A stretch of 64,000 nucleotides of DNA from Caulobacter sp. 73W (GCF_041021955.1 NZ_CP158375.1:2790001-2854000), one strand, 5' to 3'; shown: positions 44,840 through 56,757, counted from the stretch's first letter. The notes: generated by a model not told the origin, from the letters alone. Made by a program: numbers and translations.

Positions 44840-46936
44840 TCAGATCATGCCGACGGTCTTCAGGCGGGCCCGCGGGTGGATCTCGCTTTGGCTCATCACA
44901 ACGGTCTGGCCGCGGAAGCGTTCGATGATCGAGCGCACATAGGGGCGGATGCCCGGGCTGGTCAGAAGCACCGCCGTATCGCCTTGCAGGGCGGCCTGTT
45001 CGAAGGCCTCGCGGACCTCGCCGATGAACGACTGCAGGCGCGACGGCGCCAGGGCCAGCTGCTTGTCCTCGCCCGGTCCGACCAGGGCTTCGGAGAAGGC
45101 GTGCTCCCAGTCGGCCGACAGGGTGATGATCGCCAGCGCGCCGTCGTCGCCGCGATTGGCCCAGCACAGCTGGCGGCCGATCTTGGCGCGAACCTGCTCC
45201 ACCAGGGTGGTGAGCGAAGAGGTGTGGGCGGCGGCCTCGCCGACCCCTTCCAGGATCGTCGGCAGGTCGCGGATCGAGACGCGCTCGCGCAGCAGGGCCT
45301 GCAGGACGCGCTGGACGGTGGTGGCGCTGGCCAGGGACGGGATGACGTCGTCCACCAGCTTCTTCTGCTCGCCCGGCAGCTCCTTCAGGAGCTTCTGCAC
45401 CTCGGCGTAGGAGAGCAGGTCGGCCATGTTCTCCTTGAGCAGTTCGGTCAGGTGGGTGGTCAGGACGGTGGCCGGATCGACGATGGTGTAGCCGCGGAAG
45501 GTGGCTTCCTCGCGCAGGCTGTCGGCGACCCAGGTCGCCGGCAGGCCGAAGGCGGGTTCGCGGACGTGTTCGCCCGGCAGCTCCACCTGGCCGCCGCGCG
45601 GGTCCATGGCCATCAGGTGCCCCAAGCGGACCTCGCCGGCGCCGACTTCCATCTCCTTGATACGGATGGAGTAGCCGCTGTTGGGCAGGCGCATGTTGTC
45701 GAGGATGCGGACCGGCGGCATGACGAAGCCGAAGTCGGTGGCCAAGGTCTTGCGCAGGGCGCGGATCTGATCGGTCAGGCGGCGGCCTTCCAGGTCGTTG
45801 ATCAGCGACAGCAGGCCGTAGCCCAGCTCGATCTTCACGTCGTCGATGGCCAGGGTGCTGGAGATCGGCTCGTCTTCCTGCGCCGCCGCTTCTTCCAGCG
45901 GAGCGAGAGCGTCGGCCGCTGGGTTCAGCTTGGCCTGCCCGCGCCGCCACGCCAGATAGCCCGTGCCCACGGCGACCGCCACGAACGGCAGGATCGGCAT
46001 GCCGGGGATCAGGGCGATGACGCCGGACGAGGCCGAGACCATGCCCAGGCTGACGGGGTTCATGGCCAGCTGGTTGACCAGGGCCTTGTCGGCGGAGCCT
46101 TCAACGCCGGCCTTGGACACCAGCAGACCGGCGGCGATCGAGATGATCAGGGCGGGGATCTGGCTGACCAGGCCGTCGCCGATGGTCATGACGGTGTAGG
46201 TCGAGGCGGCTGTGCCGATCGGCACGTTGTGTTGCAGCACGCCGATCAGGATGCCGCCGACCACGTTGATGCCGGTGATGATCAGGCCGGCGACGGCGTC
46301 GCCCTTCACGAACTTGCTGGCGCCGTCCATGGCGCCGAAGAAGGTCAATTCCTGCTCCAGCTCCTTGCGGCGCAGCTTGGCGCCTTCCTGGTCGATCAGG
46401 CCGCTCGACAGGTCGGCGTCGATGGCCATCTGCTTGCCGGGCATGGCGTCCAGGGTGAAGCGGGCGGATACCTCGGCGATGCGGCCCGAACCCTTGGTGA
46501 TGACCATGAAGTTCACCAGCACCAGGATGATGAAGACGATCACCCCGATGACGAAGTTGCCGCTCATCATCAGGTTGCCGAAGGCTTCGATGATGTGGCC
46601 GGCGCCGTGGGCGCCCTCGTGACCATGGCTGAGGATCAGGCGGGTGGAGGCGATGTTCAGGCCCAGCCGGAACAGGGTCGCCACCAACAGCACGGTCGGA
46701 AAGGAGCTGAACTCCAGCGGCCGCTTGATCAGCAACGCCGTCATCAGGATCAGCACCGAGCTGGTCACCGAGATCGACAGCAGAAGGTCCAGCAGGAACG
46801 GCGGGACCGGAATGATCAGCAGGACGATGATCGCGGCGATGCCGACCGCCAGGCCGACTTCGCCGCGCAGCAGCCAGCCCCCGATGTCGCGGGGGGTGAA
46901 GCCGTTCTGATTTGCGTTGAGGCCGACGTCGGTCAT
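44840..46936 (-). CDS. flhA: Flagellar biosynthesis protein FlhA
   Basis: Export-gate component of the flagellar type III system. The 698-residue product has about eight membrane helices in its first half and the FHIPEP signature RFTLDAMPGKQMAIDADLSSGLI at about residue 145-170, and a large cytoplasmic C-domain that docks chaperone-substrate complexes. It is last in the fliF-fliG-fliH-fliN-flbD-flhA array, downstream of flbD by 65 bases. Confidence 0.97.
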   Translation of the reverse strand: MTDVGLNANQNGFTPRDIGGWLLRGEVGLAVGIAAIIVLLIIPVPPFLLDLLLSISVTSSVLILMTALLIKRPLEFSSFPTVLLVATLFRLGLNIASTRLILSHGHEGAHGAGHIIEAFGNLMMSGNFVIGVIVFIILVLVNFMVITKGSGRIAEVSARFTLDAMPGKQMAIDADLSSGLIDQEGAKLRRKELEQELTFFGAMDGASKFVKGDAVAGLIITGINVVGGILIGVLQHNVPIGTAASTYTVMTIGDGLVSQIPALIISIAAGLLVSKAGVEGSADKALVNQLAMNPVSLGMVSASSGVIALIPGMPILPFVAVAVGTGYLAWRRGQAKLNPAADALAPLEEAAAQEDEPISSTLAIDDVKIELGYGLLSLINDLEGRRLTDQIRALRKTLATDFGFVMPPVRILDNMRLPNSGYSIRIKEMEVGAGEVRLGHLMAMDPRGGQVELPGEHVREPAFGLPATWVADSLREEATFRGYTIVDPATVLTTHLTELLKENMADLLSYAEVQKLLKELPGEQKKLVDDVIPSLASATTVQRVLQALLRERVSIRDLPTILEGVGEAAAHTSSLTTLVEQVRAKIGRQLCWANRGDDGALAIITLSADWEHAFSEALVGPGEDKQLALAPSRLQSFIGEVREAFEQAALQGDTAVLLTSPGIRPYVRSIIERFRGQTVVMSQSEIHPRARLKTVGMI

Positions 46937-47000
46937 TGACTGCTCACACGCTCAGATTCCCGCCTCCCGCCCAAGCGAAAAGAGGCGGGAGAGAAGGGGA

Positions 47001-48377
<1,377 letters not shown>

Positions 48378-48406
48378 GTTCCTATCTCCTTCTCGACAGC
48401 CCGCCC

Positions 48407-48748
48407 CTAGGCGTTGCTGTCGCCGTCCTTGATGATTTCGGTCATGGTCACCCCCAGGCGCTCGTCAACGACGACGACCTCGCCCCGGGCGACCAGGCGG
48501 TTGTTCACGTAGATGTCGATGGCCTCGCCGACCTTGCGGTCCAGCTCCAGCACGCTGCCCTGGTTCAGCTTCAACAGCTGGGCGACGGACAGGTGGGCCT
48601 TGCCCAGCACGGCCGAGATGCTGACCGGGACGTCGAAGACCGGCGCCAGATCGGACGCGATCTTGTCGTCGTACTCGATGGGCATGTCGGTCGCGAGGGT
48701 CTCCTCGGGGCCGAATTCGTCGAGCGTGAGGTTCGGTTCATCGACCAT
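48407..48748 (-). CDS. fliN: Flagellar motor switch protein FliN
   Basis: C-ring component of the rotor. The 113-residue product has the SpoA/FliN domain (VPVSISAVLGKAHLSVAQLLKLNQGSVLELDRKVGEAIDIYVNNRLVARGEVVVVDERLGVTMTEI). It lies between fliH and flbD. A conserved acidic N-terminus precedes the domain. Confidence 0.95.
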   Translation of the reverse strand: MVDEPNLTLDEFGPEETLATDMPIEYDDKIASDLAPVFDVPVSISAVLGKAHLSVAQLLKLNQGSVLELDRKVGEAIDIYVNNRLVARGEVVVVDERLGVTMTEIIKDGDSNA

Positions 48749-48752
48749 GGGG

Positions 48753-49409
48753 TCAGCCTTCGGAGTGGGCGGCGGTCAGGGGTTCGGCGTGAAGACCCTC
48801 GGCCGCGAGGGCGGCGTTGAGAGCTTCGGCGGTGCGGGCGGCGGTGGCCGGCGGATCGAAGGCGGCGCGACCGTCCGCCCAATCCAGCATGAAGGCGGCG
48901 CGCGGCAGGCTCGGATCGGCCTTGGCGATGATCTGGCCGGCGAAGCCGGCGTTGGCGGCGGCCTGTTCCAGAGCTGCGCTCATCCGGTCCAGCAGCTCCT
49001 CGGGCACGCGCAGCATCAGGCGAGGTTGCTGCTCCAGCTCGCGGGCCAGGCTGTCGAGGGCGGCGCGCAGGGCGGCCTCGGGGAACATCTCCAGCGCGGC
49101 GTCGGCGATCTTGCGGCCGCAGGCGAGGGCCAGGGCGGCGGAGCCGGCGCGGTGGTCGTGCGCCACCTGGGTCAGGCTGGCCAGGGCGGCGCGCGCCGAG
49201 TTGGCGGTGGCGCGCAGAGCGATGGCGGCGGCTTCCTCGGCCCGGGCCACGGCCGAACGCTCGCCCTCGGCGAAGGCGGCGGCGCGCAGCTCGGCGACCT
49301 CTTCTTCGGTGTAGAGCTTGGGCTTGGGCGGCGTGTAGGCGACCGCCCCGGTGTTGTCGAACACCGTGTCGAAGGCGAACTTGCGATGGGCGGGCTGCGG
49401 GCTGGTCAT
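48753..49409 (-). CDS. fliH: Flagellar assembly protein FliH (FlbE)
   Basis: FliH-type stator of the FliI ATPase, called FlbE in Caulobacter. The 218-residue product has an N-terminal segment ([29 protein letters not shown]), a long alanine-rich helix, and a globular C-terminal domain. It starts 1 base after the fliG stop codon and ends 4 bases before fliN, so the fliG-fliH-fliN module is translationally tight. Sequence divergence in FliH is high; position settles the call. Confidence 0.9.
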   Translation of the reverse strand: MTSPQPAHRKFAFDTVFDNTGAVAYTPPKPKLYTEEEVAELRAAAFAEGERSAVARAEEAAAIALRATANSARAALASLTQVAHDHRAGSAALALACGRKIADAALEMFPEAALRAALDSLARELEQQPRLMLRVPEELLDRMSAALEQAAANAGFAGQIIAKADPSLPRAAFMLDWADGRAAFDPPATAARTAEALNAALAAEGLHAEPLTAAHSEG

Positions 49410-49410
49410 G

Positions 49411-50433
49411 TCAGTAGATCAGCTCGTCGTCGCCGCCCTGGCCGGCCAGCATGATCTCGCCCTTGGCGGCGAGGTCCTTGGCGACCTGGACCATGGCGAC
49501 CTGCGCCTGGTCCACGTCGCGCAGGCGCACCGGGCCCATGGTCTCCATGTCTTCGCGCATGATCTTGGCGGCGCGTTCGGACATGTTGGAGAAGAACATC
49601 TCGCGCAGGCCGTCCGAGGCTCCCTTCAGCGCCAGGGCCAGCTGGTCCTTGTCGACCGCACGGAGCAGGGTCTGCACGCCGCCCGGATCCAACTTGCCCA
49701 GGTCCTCGAAGACGAACATCAGGGCGCGGATGCGCTCGGCGCTGTCGCGGTTGCGCTCTTCGAGGGCGGCGATGAAGCGGGCTTCGGTCTGGCGGTCGAA
49801 GTTGTTGAAGATCTCGGCCATCATCTCGTGGCTGTCGCGCTTGGATGTGCGCGCCAGGTTCGACATGAATTCGGTGCGCAGGGTCTGCTCGATCTTGTCG
49901 AGGATCTCGCGCTGGACCGGCTCCATCCGCAGCATGCGGGTGACGCATTCCAGGGCGAAGTCTTCCGGCAGCGAGGCCAGGACGCGGGCGGCGTGGTCGC
50001 TTTTGACCTTGGACAGCACCACGGCGACGGTCTGCGGGTATTCGTTCTTCAGGTAGTTGGCGAGAACGCCTTCGTTCACGTTGCCCAGCTTGTCCCACAT
50101 GGTCCGGCCGGCGGGGCCGCGGATCTCCTCCATCAGCGCCTCGACCTTCTCGAGGGGCATGAAGGAGGACAGCAGGCGCTGGGTCTGTTCGTAGGAGCCC
50201 ATGATCGCGCCGGTCGAGCTCATGCCCGACACGAACTCGACCAGCAGTTCTTCGACCACGGCGGCCGAGACGGTGCCCAGCGAGGCCATGGCCTGGGAGA
50301 CTTCCTTGATCTCCTCGTCGTCCAAGGCTTCCCAGATCGCGGTGTGCTCTTCGCCCAGCGCGAGCAGGACGATGGCGGCCTTCTCCGGGCCGGCCAGCTT
50401 TTTGATGTCGTCGACTGCCTTGAGCCTCGCCAT
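49411..50433 (-). CDS. fliG: Flagellar motor switch protein FliG
   Basis: Rotor protein that contacts the stator and FliF. The 340-residue product shows the standard three-domain layout with the C-terminal torque-helix region ([65 protein letters not shown]). The ATG overlaps the fliF stop codon by one base (TGATG), so it is coupled to fliF. Confidence 0.97.
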   Translation of the reverse strand: MARLKAVDDIKKLAGPEKAAIVLLALGEEHTAIWEALDDEEIKEVSQAMASLGTVSAAVVEELLVEFVSGMSSTGAIMGSYEQTQRLLSSFMPLEKVEALMEEIRGPAGRTMWDKLGNVNEGVLANYLKNEYPQTVAVVLSKVKSDHAARVLASLPEDFALECVTRMLRMEPVQREILDKIEQTLRTEFMSNLARTSKRDSHEMMAEIFNNFDRQTEARFIAALEERNRDSAERIRALMFVFEDLGKLDPGGVQTLLRAVDKDQLALALKGASDGLREMFFSNMSERAAKIMREDMETMGPVRLRDVDQAQVAMVQVAKDLAAKGEIMLAGQGGDDELIY

Positions 50434-52106
50434 CAGGTCGTCTCGTGCAGCCAGCTACGGAGGATCGCGACGGACTCCTCCGGGTGTTTCTCGACGAACT
50501 CCGACACACGCTTGATGGACGAGGCCTTCACCTGGCCTTCGATCTTGGCGATGTCGATGCGTTGGTCGAACTCGGACTGCGGGCCGGGCAGGGCCAGGGC
50601 GTCGCCTTCCTCGGCCGGGACCTGGATCATCTGGGTGCCGCCGTCGGGCAGGGTGACCAGACGGGTGACCATCGGCTGCGTGCCGTCGGCGGCGATGGCG
50701 GCCAGGTTCTGGCCCGGGGTCAGGGCGGCCTTCGGCTTCATCATCGGGCGGATGACAAAGAAGATCAGCAGGGCGGCCACGAGGCCGAGGACGCCCAGCT
50801 CGACGGCGCGCATTATGTCGTTCTTGTCGAAGCCGTTCAGCGGGCTGGCGGCGGTGACGCCTTCGCCGGGTTCGCGAGCGAAGCGGACGTTGACGACGTT
50901 TAGCTGGTCGCCGCGGTTCTGGTCGTATCCGACAGCGGCGCGGACCAGCTCCTGGATGCGCTGCATCTCCTCGGCGGAGCGCGCGGTGTAGGCGCCCGGC
51001 TCGCCGTCGGGGCCGGCCGGGGCGGTGACGCCGTCGACGGCCACGGCCACCGAGATCTTGCGGATCTGGCCGGGTTCGACGACCTCGGTCCGCATGGTCT
51101 TGGAGATTTCGTAGTTGGTGACGCTGTCGGCGCCGCGCGAGTTGGAGCCCAGCGCCTGGAAGCCGTTCTGGCCTTGCTGGCCGGGGATGTTGGCGGCGGC
51201 GGTGGCGCCGACGGTCTCTTCCTGGCGGCGTTCCTCGGCGGTCTGCTCGTTGGTGCTTTCCGAGCGGATGACCTGACCTTCGGGATCGAAGCGCTCTTCC
51301 TGCAGGGTGACGCGGTTCAGGTTCAGGTCGGCCGAGACGTTGACGCGGACATTGCCGGCGCCGACCACGCCTTCGACCATTTCCTTGACGGTCTTGGCGA
51401 TGCGGGCTTCGACCTCGGACTTGCGGTCGTCAGCCAGCTTGCCGCCGAGGCCGCCGTCACGGCCGCCTTCTGACAGGGTCTTGCCGTGCTGGTCGATGAC
51501 GGTAACGGCGTCGGCCTGCAGGTTCGGCACGGCGCCGGCCACCAGGTTCTGGACGGCGCGGACCATGTCGGCGGTCGGGCCACGAGCCCCGACGCCGATG
51601 GTCACGGCGGCCGAGGGACGCTCGGCGTCTTCCTCGAACAGCTGGCGCTTGGGCAGGTTCAGGTGAACGCGCACGGAGCTGACACCGTCGAGCGCGCGGA
51701 TGGTGCGAGCCAGTTCGCCTTCCAGCGCGCGCTGGCGGTTCAGCTGCTGCACGAAGTCGGTCTGGCCGAGGACGTTGTTGGAGTCGAAGATTTCGTAGCC
51801 GACCGAGCCGGCGGTCACGAGGCCCTTGCCGGAAACCAGCAGGCGCGTGGAGGCGACCTCGTCGCGGGCGACCATGATGGTCGAGCCGTCGCCCTTGAGG
51901 CTGTACTTCACGCCCGCCTGGTCCAGGGCGGCGGTGACTTCGGAGGCCTCTTTCAGATCCAGGTTGGAATAGAGCAGGGCCTCGGGCTGGCGGCCCATCA
52001 TCAGGACGATGGCGATAAGCGCGGCGGCCACGCCCGCCCCCACGCCCACGAGCGTGGCGAGCCGGCCGACGCCGAACCGTTGTATGGCGCTCATAAACTT
52101 TTCCAC
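50433..52106 (-). CDS. fliF: Flagellar MS-ring protein FliF
   Basis: Forms the MS ring on which the basal body assembles. The product has an N-terminal membrane helix (about residues 15-38: [24 protein letters not shown]), two ring-building domains, and a C-terminal helix ([16 protein letters not shown]). GTG 52106 gives 557 residues; ATG 52094 (553 residues, preceded by GGAAAAG) is an equally reasonable start. A CtrA-like box lies 86-99 bases upstream, as expected for the head of a class II operon. Confidence 0.95.
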   Translation of the reverse strand: MEKFMSAIQRFGVGRLATLVGVGAGVAAALIAIVLMMGRQPEALLYSNLDLKEASEVTAALDQAGVKYSLKGDGSTIMVARDEVASTRLLVSGKGLVTAGSVGYEIFDSNNVLGQTDFVQQLNRQRALEGELARTIRALDGVSSVRVHLNLPKRQLFEEDAERPSAAVTIGVGARGPTADMVRAVQNLVAGAVPNLQADAVTVIDQHGKTLSEGGRDGGLGGKLADDRKSEVEARIAKTVKEMVEGVVGAGNVRVNVSADLNLNRVTLQEERFDPEGQVIRSESTNEQTAEERRQEETVGATAAANIPGQQGQNGFQALGSNSRGADSVTNYEISKTMRTEVVEPGQIRKISVAVAVDGVTAPAGPDGEPGAYTARSAEEMQRIQELVRAAVGYDQNRGDQLNVVNVRFAREPGEGVTAASPLNGFDKNDIMRAVELGVLGLVAALLIFFVIRPMMKPKAALTPGQNLAAIAADGTQPMVTRLVTLPDGGTQMIQVPAEEGDALALPGPQSEFDQRIDIAKIEGQVKASSIKRVSEFVEKHPEESVAILRSWLHETT

Positions 52107-52191
52107 GCGCGCCTGACCCCCTCGGTCCGGGGAGCGCACCGCCTGCGTTCCCCGCTAGGCAGGATTTACCCAGTGCAGGGTAAACCAAAGG

Positions 52192-52205
52192 TTAATTTCC
52201 GTTAG
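52192..52205 (-). promoter_or_regulatory. CtrA-type box upstream of fliF
   Basis: On the minus strand CTAACGGAAATTAA (near-TTAA-N6-TTAA) lies about 86-99 bases upstream of fliF. fliF is a known CtrA-activated class II promoter in Caulobacter. Confidence 0.5.
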
Positions 52206-52282
52206 GCGGCTCCTTAACGCGAAGCGGCCGCGTCCCTTGTGGGAACGCGGCCGCGTTGCAGTTCAGCCCTGTTAAGGGATGA

Positions 52283-52564
52283 CTAGCGGTACTGCTGCAG
52301 CCGCGTCGTGCGCAGGCCGGCGAGGCCATGGCGTTCGATCGACTTCTGCCAACCGGCGAACTCTTCGCTGGTGAGGCGGTAGCGCTCGCAGGCGTCCTCC
52401 AAGGAGAGGAGGCCGCCGCGGACGGCCGCGACGACTTCCGCCTTGCGGCGGATCACCCAGCGCTCGGTCGCGGCCGGCGGCAGGTCCGACAGCGTCAGAG
52501 GCGCGCCGGTCGGACCGATCACGTACTTCTCGCCGCGGCTATTGATGCGTTGCTCTTGCAGCAT
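52283..52564 (-). CDS. sciP: CtrA inhibitory protein SciP (DUF1153)
   Basis: SciP binds CtrA and blocks its activation of promoters in swarmer cells. The 93-residue product matches the DUF1153 family in length and sequence (YVIGPTGAPLTLSDLPP, RWVIRRKAEVVAAVRGGLLSLEDACERYRLTSEEFAGWQ), with an HTH-like core. It lies upstream of the fliF operon, as in Caulobacter. A CtrA-like box 150 bases upstream fits the known CtrA control of sciP. Confidence 0.95.
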   Translation of the reverse strand: MLQEQRINSRGEKYVIGPTGAPLTLSDLPPAATERWVIRRKAEVVAAVRGGLLSLEDACERYRLTSEEFAGWQKSIERHGLAGLRTTRLQQYR

Positions 52565-52710
52565 CGGTTCCTACGCCCTTCTCAACATCACAATCTAGAA
52601 CCGACCATACGCATCGGGCGATAACAGCGACTTAATTCCGATAGTAAAAATTTCACTAATACGGAACGCTGTGTTTGTGTTCTCTATTGTGTCGAGGTGA
52701 AACACTCTAA

Positions 52711-52724
52711 TTAAAGCCGGTTAA
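52711..52724 (-). promoter_or_regulatory. CtrA-type box upstream of sciP
   Basis: TTAAAGCCGGTTAA on the plus strand equals TTAACCGGCTTTAA on the minus strand. The same 14 bases precede fliI at 41725. It lies 147-160 bases before the sciP ATG, just past the flgE stop codon. Confidence 0.6.
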
Positions 52725-52733
52725 AGAGAGTAA

Positions 52734-54200
52734 TTACCTCTTAATGTTCAAGAGTTGCTCGAGCATTTCGTCGGCAGTGGTGATGATCTTTGATGCCGCG
52801 GAGTAGGCGCGTTGCGTGGTGATCAGGCCGGTGAACTCAGTGGAGAGGTCCACGGTCGACGCTTCCAGAGTTGAAGGGTCGATCTCACCAGCCCCGCCGG
52901 CCCCGGGAGCCTTCAGGGTGTAGGTGCCGCTCTCGCGGGACACTTGGTAAGCGTTGCCGTTTTGCGAGATCAGGGCGTCGGGGTTCGAGAAGGTGGCGAT
53001 GGCGACCTGAGCCAGGCGGCGGGTGGTGCCGTTCTCGTAGATGGCGGTGACGTAGCCTTCCTTGTCGATCTGCACGTCGGCGAGAACGCCGAACGGCGTG
53101 CCGTTAGCCGAGATGTTCTGCGCTTCCGACAGGCTGGAGAACTGGGTCAGGCCGCCGGGGGCCGTCGTCAGGTCGATTTGGATGGTCTGCTCGGCGATGC
53201 CGAGGGCCGTGGCCCACTTGGGGTTGGTGACCGCGTCAGAGGCGCCGATGGTGAGGGTGGGCGGGTTGCCGCCGCCGGCCGTCGGGAACAGGTCGCCCAA
53301 CGTCGGATCCGCAGTGCTGATGGTGCCGTCCGGATTGAAGTTGACCGTACCGGCGGCGATCTTGCCGAGGTTCGGTGAGCCGCCGTCGTCGATGACCGAC
53401 GGGTCGCCATAGACTTCCACCACCCATTCATTGGCGTTGCCGCTACGCATGAAGGCCATGGTGATGTTGCGCTGGCTCCCCTGGGAGTCCGAAACCGGGA
53501 TGTTGATCTCGAAGTCGGGCTCCAGACCGGTCGTGCCTCCAGAGGCATGCCATTCGGCCATCTGGTTACGCCCGAGGGCCGGGTCGAGGTTGTAGTTCGC
53601 TTCGCTCGGATCGTAGATTCCGTCGGCGTTGGCGTCGGTCCAGAAGGTCGTGCTGGGCTGCTGGTTGCTCAGATTGGCGCTGATCGCCACGCGGGTGGTG
53701 GCCTCCGCCGTGCCGCCGGTGCCGGAGACGTTGATGGTGTCCAGCTGGCTGAGGTCCGACGGATCGGTGGTGATTTCGCCGGTCAGGTTGTCGGCGAGCC
53801 AGCCTTGCAGGTAGAGGCCGGCGTCGTTGCGCAGGTAGCCCAGGTCGTCGATCACGAAGGCGCCGGCGCGCGTGAACAGGCGCTGGTCGGTCGGCAGGAC
53901 GTTTTCCGGCTTGGTGGTGGTGACGAAGAAGCCCGAACCGCTGATCGCCAGATCGAGGTTCGAGGAGGTCCCCATGTGGTTGCCCTCCTGGCGCACGTAC
54001 TTGTGCGTGATCGCCTTCAGGCCCCCGGCCGAGTAGTTCGAGGCCTTGGAGCTGGAGGTGACCAGCGAGGAGAAGTTGGCCGTCGTGCGCTTGTAGCCGA
54101 CGGTGTTGACGTTCGCGATGTTGTCGGAGATCGCGGCGAGAGCCGACGAATTCGCAACCAGGCCGGAAACGCCGGCGAGCATGGCGCTGTTGATGCTCAT
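52734..54200 (-). CDS. flgE: Flagellar hook protein FlgE
   Basis: Subunit of the flagellar hook. The 488-residue product has the flagellar rod-hook N-terminal motif (SINSAMLAGVSGLVANSSALAAISDNIANVNTVGYKR) and the matching C-terminal helix (STEFTGLITTQRAYSAASKIITTADEMLEQLLNIKR). It is the third gene of the sigma-54-driven fliK-flgD-flgE unit. The hook is one of the substrates that fliK-dependent length control measures. Confidence 0.95.
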   Translation of the reverse strand: MSINSAMLAGVSGLVANSSALAAISDNIANVNTVGYKRTTANFSSLVTSSSKASNYSAGGLKAITHKYVRQEGNHMGTSSNLDLAISGSGFFVTTTKPENVLPTDQRLFTRAGAFVIDDLGYLRNDAGLYLQGWLADNLTGEITTDPSDLSQLDTINVSGTGGTAEATTRVAISANLSNQQPSTTFWTDANADGIYDPSEANYNLDPALGRNQMAEWHASGGTTGLEPDFEINIPVSDSQGSQRNITMAFMRSGNANEWVVEVYGDPSVIDDGGSPNLGKIAAGTVNFNPDGTISTADPTLGDLFPTAGGGNPPTLTIGASDAVTNPKWATALGIAEQTIQIDLTTAPGGLTQFSSLSEAQNISANGTPFGVLADVQIDKEGYVTAIYENGTTRRLAQVAIATFSNPDALISQNGNAYQVSRESGTYTLKAPGAGGAGEIDPSTLEASTVDLSTEFTGLITTQRAYSAASKIITTADEMLEQLLNIKR

Positions 54201-54299
54201 CTCAATGGTCCTTCAGGATGACTTTGGTCTTCCAGCGCTGTTTGCGGTTGCGGCCGGGGCCGCGCCGGCGCCGTTCTGGCGCCCGTGTGGATGTTGGGA

Positions 54300-55031
54300 T
54301 CAGGCCGCCGCTTTTTCGGCGTCCGGATCCGGCTTCGGTGTTTCTGCAGCCGTCTTGACGCCGATGATGGAGCTCATCGGCAGCTTGACGCCGTTGACGG
54401 TGACCATCGCCTGACCGCCTTCGATGGCGACGGCGGTGGCCGTGCCGGTCATGTCGGTCGAGGCGTTGATGGCGCCGCCGGAGAAGTCCATGGCCTTGAC
54501 GCGCATCGTGTAGGACGCGCCCTTCTTGGCCATCTGCTTGGTTCCGTCCTCGGCGGTGCTGAGGACGCCGTCCCAGGTGTAGTCGTGGACGCCCTTGGCG
54601 CTGTCCTTGGCGTCCAGCTCGACGGTCTTCACGACCGCGCCGTTGGCGTTGAGGATCTCCAGCTTCACGTACTTGGCCGAGCTCGGCAGGTCGTAGCTCC
54701 ACTTGGCCTTGCCATCGTCGCCGATCTTCTGGACCGCGTTCTCGGCCGTGACCGTCTTGCCCAGCAGGTTGGAGGCTTCGTTCAGGCCGCCGTCGTTCAT
54801 GCCGACCAGGGCGGTCAGCAGGTCGTTGGTCATCAGCTGCTGCTCGACGCCGACCATCTGAACGGTCTGGGTCACGAACTGGGTAGAATCCACCGGGGCC
54901 AGGGGATCCTGGTTCTTCAGCTGCGTGGTCAGCAGGGCCAGGAACGTTTCCTGGCTGCCGGCCAGGGTGTTCCGCGAATTGGCCTGGCGGCTGGCCAGTG
55001 AGGTGCCGTTGCCGGCGACGGCGTCTACCAT
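54300..55031 (-). CDS. flgD: Hook-cap scaffolding protein FlgD
   Basis: Caps the growing hook so FlgE can polymerise. The 243-residue product has the N-terminal LAGSQETFLALLTTQLKNQDPLAPVDSTQFVTQTVQM motif and a C-terminal FlgD Ig-like/tudor region. ATG 55031 was chosen for the family N-terminus. It lies between fliK and flgE. A 99-base gap, GC-rich with small inverted repeats, separates it from flgE. Confidence 0.93.
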   Translation of the reverse strand: MVDAVAGNGTSLASRQANSRNTLAGSQETFLALLTTQLKNQDPLAPVDSTQFVTQTVQMVGVEQQLMTNDLLTALVGMNDGGLNEASNLLGKTVTAENAVQKIGDDGKAKWSYDLPSSAKYVKLEILNANGAVVKTVELDAKDSAKGVHDYTWDGVLSTAEDGTKQMAKKGASYTMRVKAMDFSGGAINASTDMTGTATAVAIEGGQAMVTVNGVKLPMSSIIGVKTAAETPKPDPDAEKAAA

Positions 55032-55041
55032 GGTCCTAATC

Positions 55042-56757
55042 CTAGATCCGGACATCCACCCCGCTGGCGCGGGAAGCGCGCCAGTCGAGAGCGGGATTGG
55101 AAAGGGGGGGCTCGTCCTCGCTCGACATCGCCGCCTGGAAGGCGCGCCCGTTCCAGGCCGGTTGGCGATCGTCGCTGAAGGCTTGCTGTTGAGCCCAGGT
55201 GTTGGAGTTGGCGCCCTGGTCGGCCAGGTCGAAGGTCAGGGCGTCCTGCGCCAGCTCGAAGCCGGCCTGTTGCAGGGCGTCGCGAAGCTCGCCCGACCGG
55301 GCCCTCAACTCGGCGGCGGCCTGCGGCTTTTCGAACGACATGGCGGCTGAGACGCGGCCGTCGCGGCCGATCTCCAGCTTCACGTTCACACGGCCCAGGT
55401 CCACGGGATCCAGGGCGATGTCGAAGCGCGTGACCTTGTTCTCCAGCTTCTTGGCGATCTGGGCAGAGAGCTGGGCGACGGTCTCGGGCGAGCCGCGCAC
55501 CTGGGCTGCGGCGTCGGCACGGGCAGTCTCGCCCGTCCCGGAGGCGGTCGACGACGGGGCGGCGGCGTTGGCGGTCTCCACGGTCGGCTCGGCGGTTTCG
55601 GCCGCGGCGGTCATGGCCGCTTCGACCTGGGCGGCGACGCTCGAGGGTTTGTCCGCCTCGATGGCGAAGGGCTTCTTCTCCGCCGTGGAGGGGCTGTCCT
55701 TGCCGGCGACGGCTGACTTGGCGGCGACCGTGATCGGGCCGGCGGGCGGTTGCGCCAGCTCGGAGCCTTCGTTGTCCAGGCGGCGGCCCCGCAGGCTCTC
55801 GCCCGCCGGCTGGGCCGGGGCGGCGACCCGCGGGGCGGGCGCCGCAACGGCCGCCTGCTGGGCCACGGTCGCGGTGGCGGGCGTCGGCGCGGCGGGGGCG
55901 GCCTCTTCCACCGTAGCGGTCGGCGCGGCGTCGACCGGAGCCGGGACCTCAGGAGCGTCCACCGGGGCGGCGGCGGGCTGAGCGATGGCGGGGGCGGGCT
56001 TCTCGGCGGCCGGCGTCTTGGTCGCCTGGACCGACGCCTTCACCTGTGCGGGCGCGGCTTCTTCCTGAGTGGCGGTAGCCGTGACGGCGACGGCCGGGGC
56101 CTGCTCACCGGTCGGGGCTTCTTCGGCCATCTCGGTCTGTGCCGCGGGCTCGGCGCGTGGAGCCGTCCGGGCGGGCGCGGCGGGCGCGGCCGTGGAAGGC
56201 TTGGGGGGCGTCTCCAAAGCCGGTTTGGCTTCGGTCTTGGCGGTCGGCGCCGCGACTGCCGGCGCGGCGGCTTCAGACGGCGCGGCTTCAGGTTGAGCGA
56301 CCGTGGACGCCTCGGCCTGCGACGCGGGCGTGGCGGGCGTCTCGGTCGCCGCAGCATCGGCCATCACCGGGGCGAAAGCTTGTCGCGTCGCTTGTTCACC
56401 GGCCTCCGCGACGGCGGCGACAGCCGGCGCGGCGGTGGGCAGGGCGGGAGCCGCGGCCTGGCCTTCGACGATGACCGGAGTCTGCGGCGTGGTCTGCGGA
56501 ACCAGCAGCGCCGCCATCACGGCGGCGGCGGCGTCGGTCGGCGCGCCAACCAGCGGGTCCGCGACGACCTCGCTCGCCGCAGGGGCGGCGTCTTCGCCAG
56601 GCGTCGTCGCGCCGGGCTCGCCGGGCGTGGCGCCCAGCTGCGCCATCAGGGCCAGGACCAGATCGAAGCCCGCGCCTACGCCAGACGCAGCCTGCCCGCC
56701 GCCCTGCTGGGCTGCGGTCGCGGCGCCTGGGGCGGCTGCGGAAACGGCGTCTGTCAT
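55042..56757 (-). CDS. fliK: Flagellar hook-length control protein FliK
   Basis: Measures hook length and switches export specificity to late substrates. The 571-residue product has a very Ala/Pro/Val-rich central region (about residues 100-430) and a C-terminal Flg_hook domain (VTRFDIALDPVDLGRVNVKLEIGRDGRVSAAMSFEKPQAAAELRARSGELRDALQQAGFEL). ATG 56757 was chosen over upstream codons. First gene of the unit, 51 bases downstream of the sigma-54 promoter. Confidence 0.92.
   Translation of the reverse strand: MTDAVSAAAPGAATAAQQGGGQAASGVGAGFDLVLALMAQLGATPGEPGATTPGEDAAPAASEVVADPLVGAPTDAAAAVMAALLVPQTTPQTPVIVEGQAAAPALPTAAPAVAAVAEAGEQATRQAFAPVMADAAATETPATPASQAEASTVAQPEAAPSEAAAPAVAAPTAKTEAKPALETPPKPSTAAPAAPARTAPRAEPAAQTEMAEEAPTGEQAPAVAVTATATQEEAAPAQVKASVQATKTPAAEKPAPAIAQPAAAPVDAPEVPAPVDAAPTATVEEAAPAAPTPATATVAQQAAVAAPAPRVAAPAQPAGESLRGRRLDNEGSELAQPPAGPITVAAKSAVAGKDSPSTAEKKPFAIEADKPSSVAAQVEAAMTAAAETAEPTVETANAAAPSSTASGTGETARADAAAQVRGSPETVAQLSAQIAKKLENKVTRFDIALDPVDLGRVNVKLEIGRDGRVSAAMSFEKPQAAAELRARSGELRDALQQAGFELAQDALTFDLADQGANSNTWAQQQAFSDDRQPAWNGRAFQAAMSSEDEPPLSNPALDWRASRASGVDVRI

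Noticed and set aside
44876..46939. 687-codon open frame on the plus strand
   Set aside because: It mirrors flhA codon for codon on the opposite strand; its glycine/glutamine/histidine-rich translation is typical of an antisense shadow.
49351..50991. 546-codon open frame on the plus strand
   Set aside because: Antisense to fliG and the end of fliF, both well conserved; no ribosome binding site or family match.
52094..52139. fliF starting at 52139
   Set aside because: The extra residues are arginine/glycine-rich and lack a ribosome binding site. Starts at 52106 or 52094 fit the family better.
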